From the NCBI GenBank assembly GCA_018663485.1, contig JABJQI010000118.1:1-21128 (forward strand): 21,128 nt of DNA. Direction: 5' to 3'. Positions 20,665 through 21,128 of the stretch are shown here, in pieces. The translations under genes and the position numbers were made by a program. The notes below the pieces were generated by a model. That model was not told the origin of the DNA. It ran no database searches and saw only the letters and a program-made list of their open reading frames with translations. The stretch's first letter is position 1; every line of letters begins with the position of its first letter. This stretch comes from Opitutia bacterium (GTDB lineage: Bacteria > Verrucomicrobiota > Verrucomicrobiia > Opitutales > Coraliomargaritaceae).

Positions 20665-21128
20665 ATGGCTAAAATAATTGGAATCGATCTAGGCACGACT
20701 AACTCTTGCATGTCCGTAATGGAAGGCGGGGAATCTGTTGTCATACCAAATTCGGAGGGTGCACGCACCACTCCTTCTGTTGTGGCTTTCGCTAAAGATG
20801 GCGAACGTCTCGTAGGACAGGCTGCAAAACGCCAGGCTGTCACAAATCCTAGTAACACGATCTTCTCTGCGAAGCGCTTCATCGGACGTAAGTTCACTGA
20901 AGTTGAGGAAGAAGCGAAGAGCCTTCCTTACGACATCGTCAAGGGCAAGAACGACGACGCTTACATCGAGTGTGAAGTTAAAGGTAAGAAGGAGCAGTTC
21001 GCTCCAGAGCAGATTTCTGCGATGATCTTGCAAAAGCTTAAATCTGACGCCGAAGCCTACCTCGGCGAAACAGTTACAGAGGCTGTGATCACTGTTCCTG
21101 CTTACTTCAATGACGCGCAGCGCCAAGC
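20665..21128 (+). CDS. dnaK: Chaperone DnaK, 5' part (cut by window end)
   Basis: DnaK is the Hsp70 chaperone, folding proteins with DnaJ and GrpE through ATP cycles. Only the first 154 codons are present, covering the start of the nucleotide-binding domain. IIGIDLGTTNSCMSVMEGG is the phosphate-1 loop, shown by GIDLGTTNS; it is followed by IPNSEGARTTPSVVAF, VGQAAKRQAVTNP, FSAKRFIGRK and VITVPAYFNDAQRQ at the edge. All match Hsp70 closely. The ATG at 20665 gives the standard MAKIIGIDLG start. No grpE or dnaJ is visible on the left side, and no CIRCE operator is seen in the upstream gap, so control by HrcA is not supported here. The protein should run to about 640 residues beyond the window. 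Confidence 0.98.
   Translation, partial: MAKIIGIDLGTTNSCMSVMEGGESVVIPNSEGARTTPSVVAFAKDGERLVGQAAKRQAVTNPSNTIFSAKRFIGRKFTEVEEEAKSLPYDIVKGKNDDAYIECEVKGKKEQFAPEQISAMILQKLKSDAEAYLGETVTEAVITVPAYFNDAQRQ

Noticed and set aside
20689..21126. 145-residue minus-strand frame opposite dnaK
   Set aside because: Antisense of Hsp70, a well-known source of long shadow frames.
1..21128. CRISPR array, tRNA or rRNA genes, prophage or transposase
   Set aside because: No regularly spaced repeats, cloverleaf-like segment, rRNA motif or mobile-element gene was recognised on either strand by eye.

Overview
The window is a stretch of ordinary bacterial chromosome, roughly 53% GC by eye, with housekeeping genes on both strands and short intergenic gaps. 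Gene content and protein style (cdsA-linked lipid cassette, long SpeA, PEGA lipoprotein, Mg-type HemB, LON-domain/HHH pair, dnaK at the right edge) fit Verrucomicrobiota, most likely Opitutae (Puniceicoccales/Coraliomargarita-like). This placement is inference from protein resemblance; no rRNA is present. Shine-Dalgarno motifs are scarce; hemB is the clear exception.

Left part (1-4600): a gene-free, repeat-bearing edge is followed by a leftward block. A metallophosphoesterase, a VTT/TVP38 membrane protein, cdsA and a CDP-alcohol phosphatidyltransferase are packed with two ATGA overlaps and one 5-nt gap, so they look like one phospholipid-synthesis and transport operon. An SMP-30/gluconolactonase gene follows. 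Next (4600-5360) is a non-coding stretch that holds a decayed 5' fragment of a MEMO-family gene (AmmeMemoRadiSam protein B).

Middle (5361-11200): a small secreted protein with its own terminator, cysS, a divergent hemB, a CNNM/HlyC-type DUF21-CBS membrane protein, then rightward a PEGA lipoprotein and gcvH ending in a strong terminator. Right part (11270-21128): speA, a DUF1853 protein, a uvrA-family gene, a leftward YbdG-type mechanosensitive channel, a secreted LolA-like protein, a leftward HHH/Cdd1-like and LON-domain pair, and the 5' end of dnaK cut by the window edge.

The least expected signal is a set of REP-like elements in the gaps. Four arms in two pairs (301-371 and 17118-17198) share a GGAGGG head, a 5-bp stem and a 6-nt C-rich loop. 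Stem sequences differ between arms but pairing is kept by compensating changes. A different GTAG-headed palindrome and a GCGGG hairpin lie at 13209-13270, with a related GCGGG hairpin at 445-468. I found no tRNA, rRNA, CRISPR array, transposase or prophage gene. No new multi-gene defence-like system is visible. The best leads are the lipid operon with its altered CDP-alcohol motif and the REP-like family.
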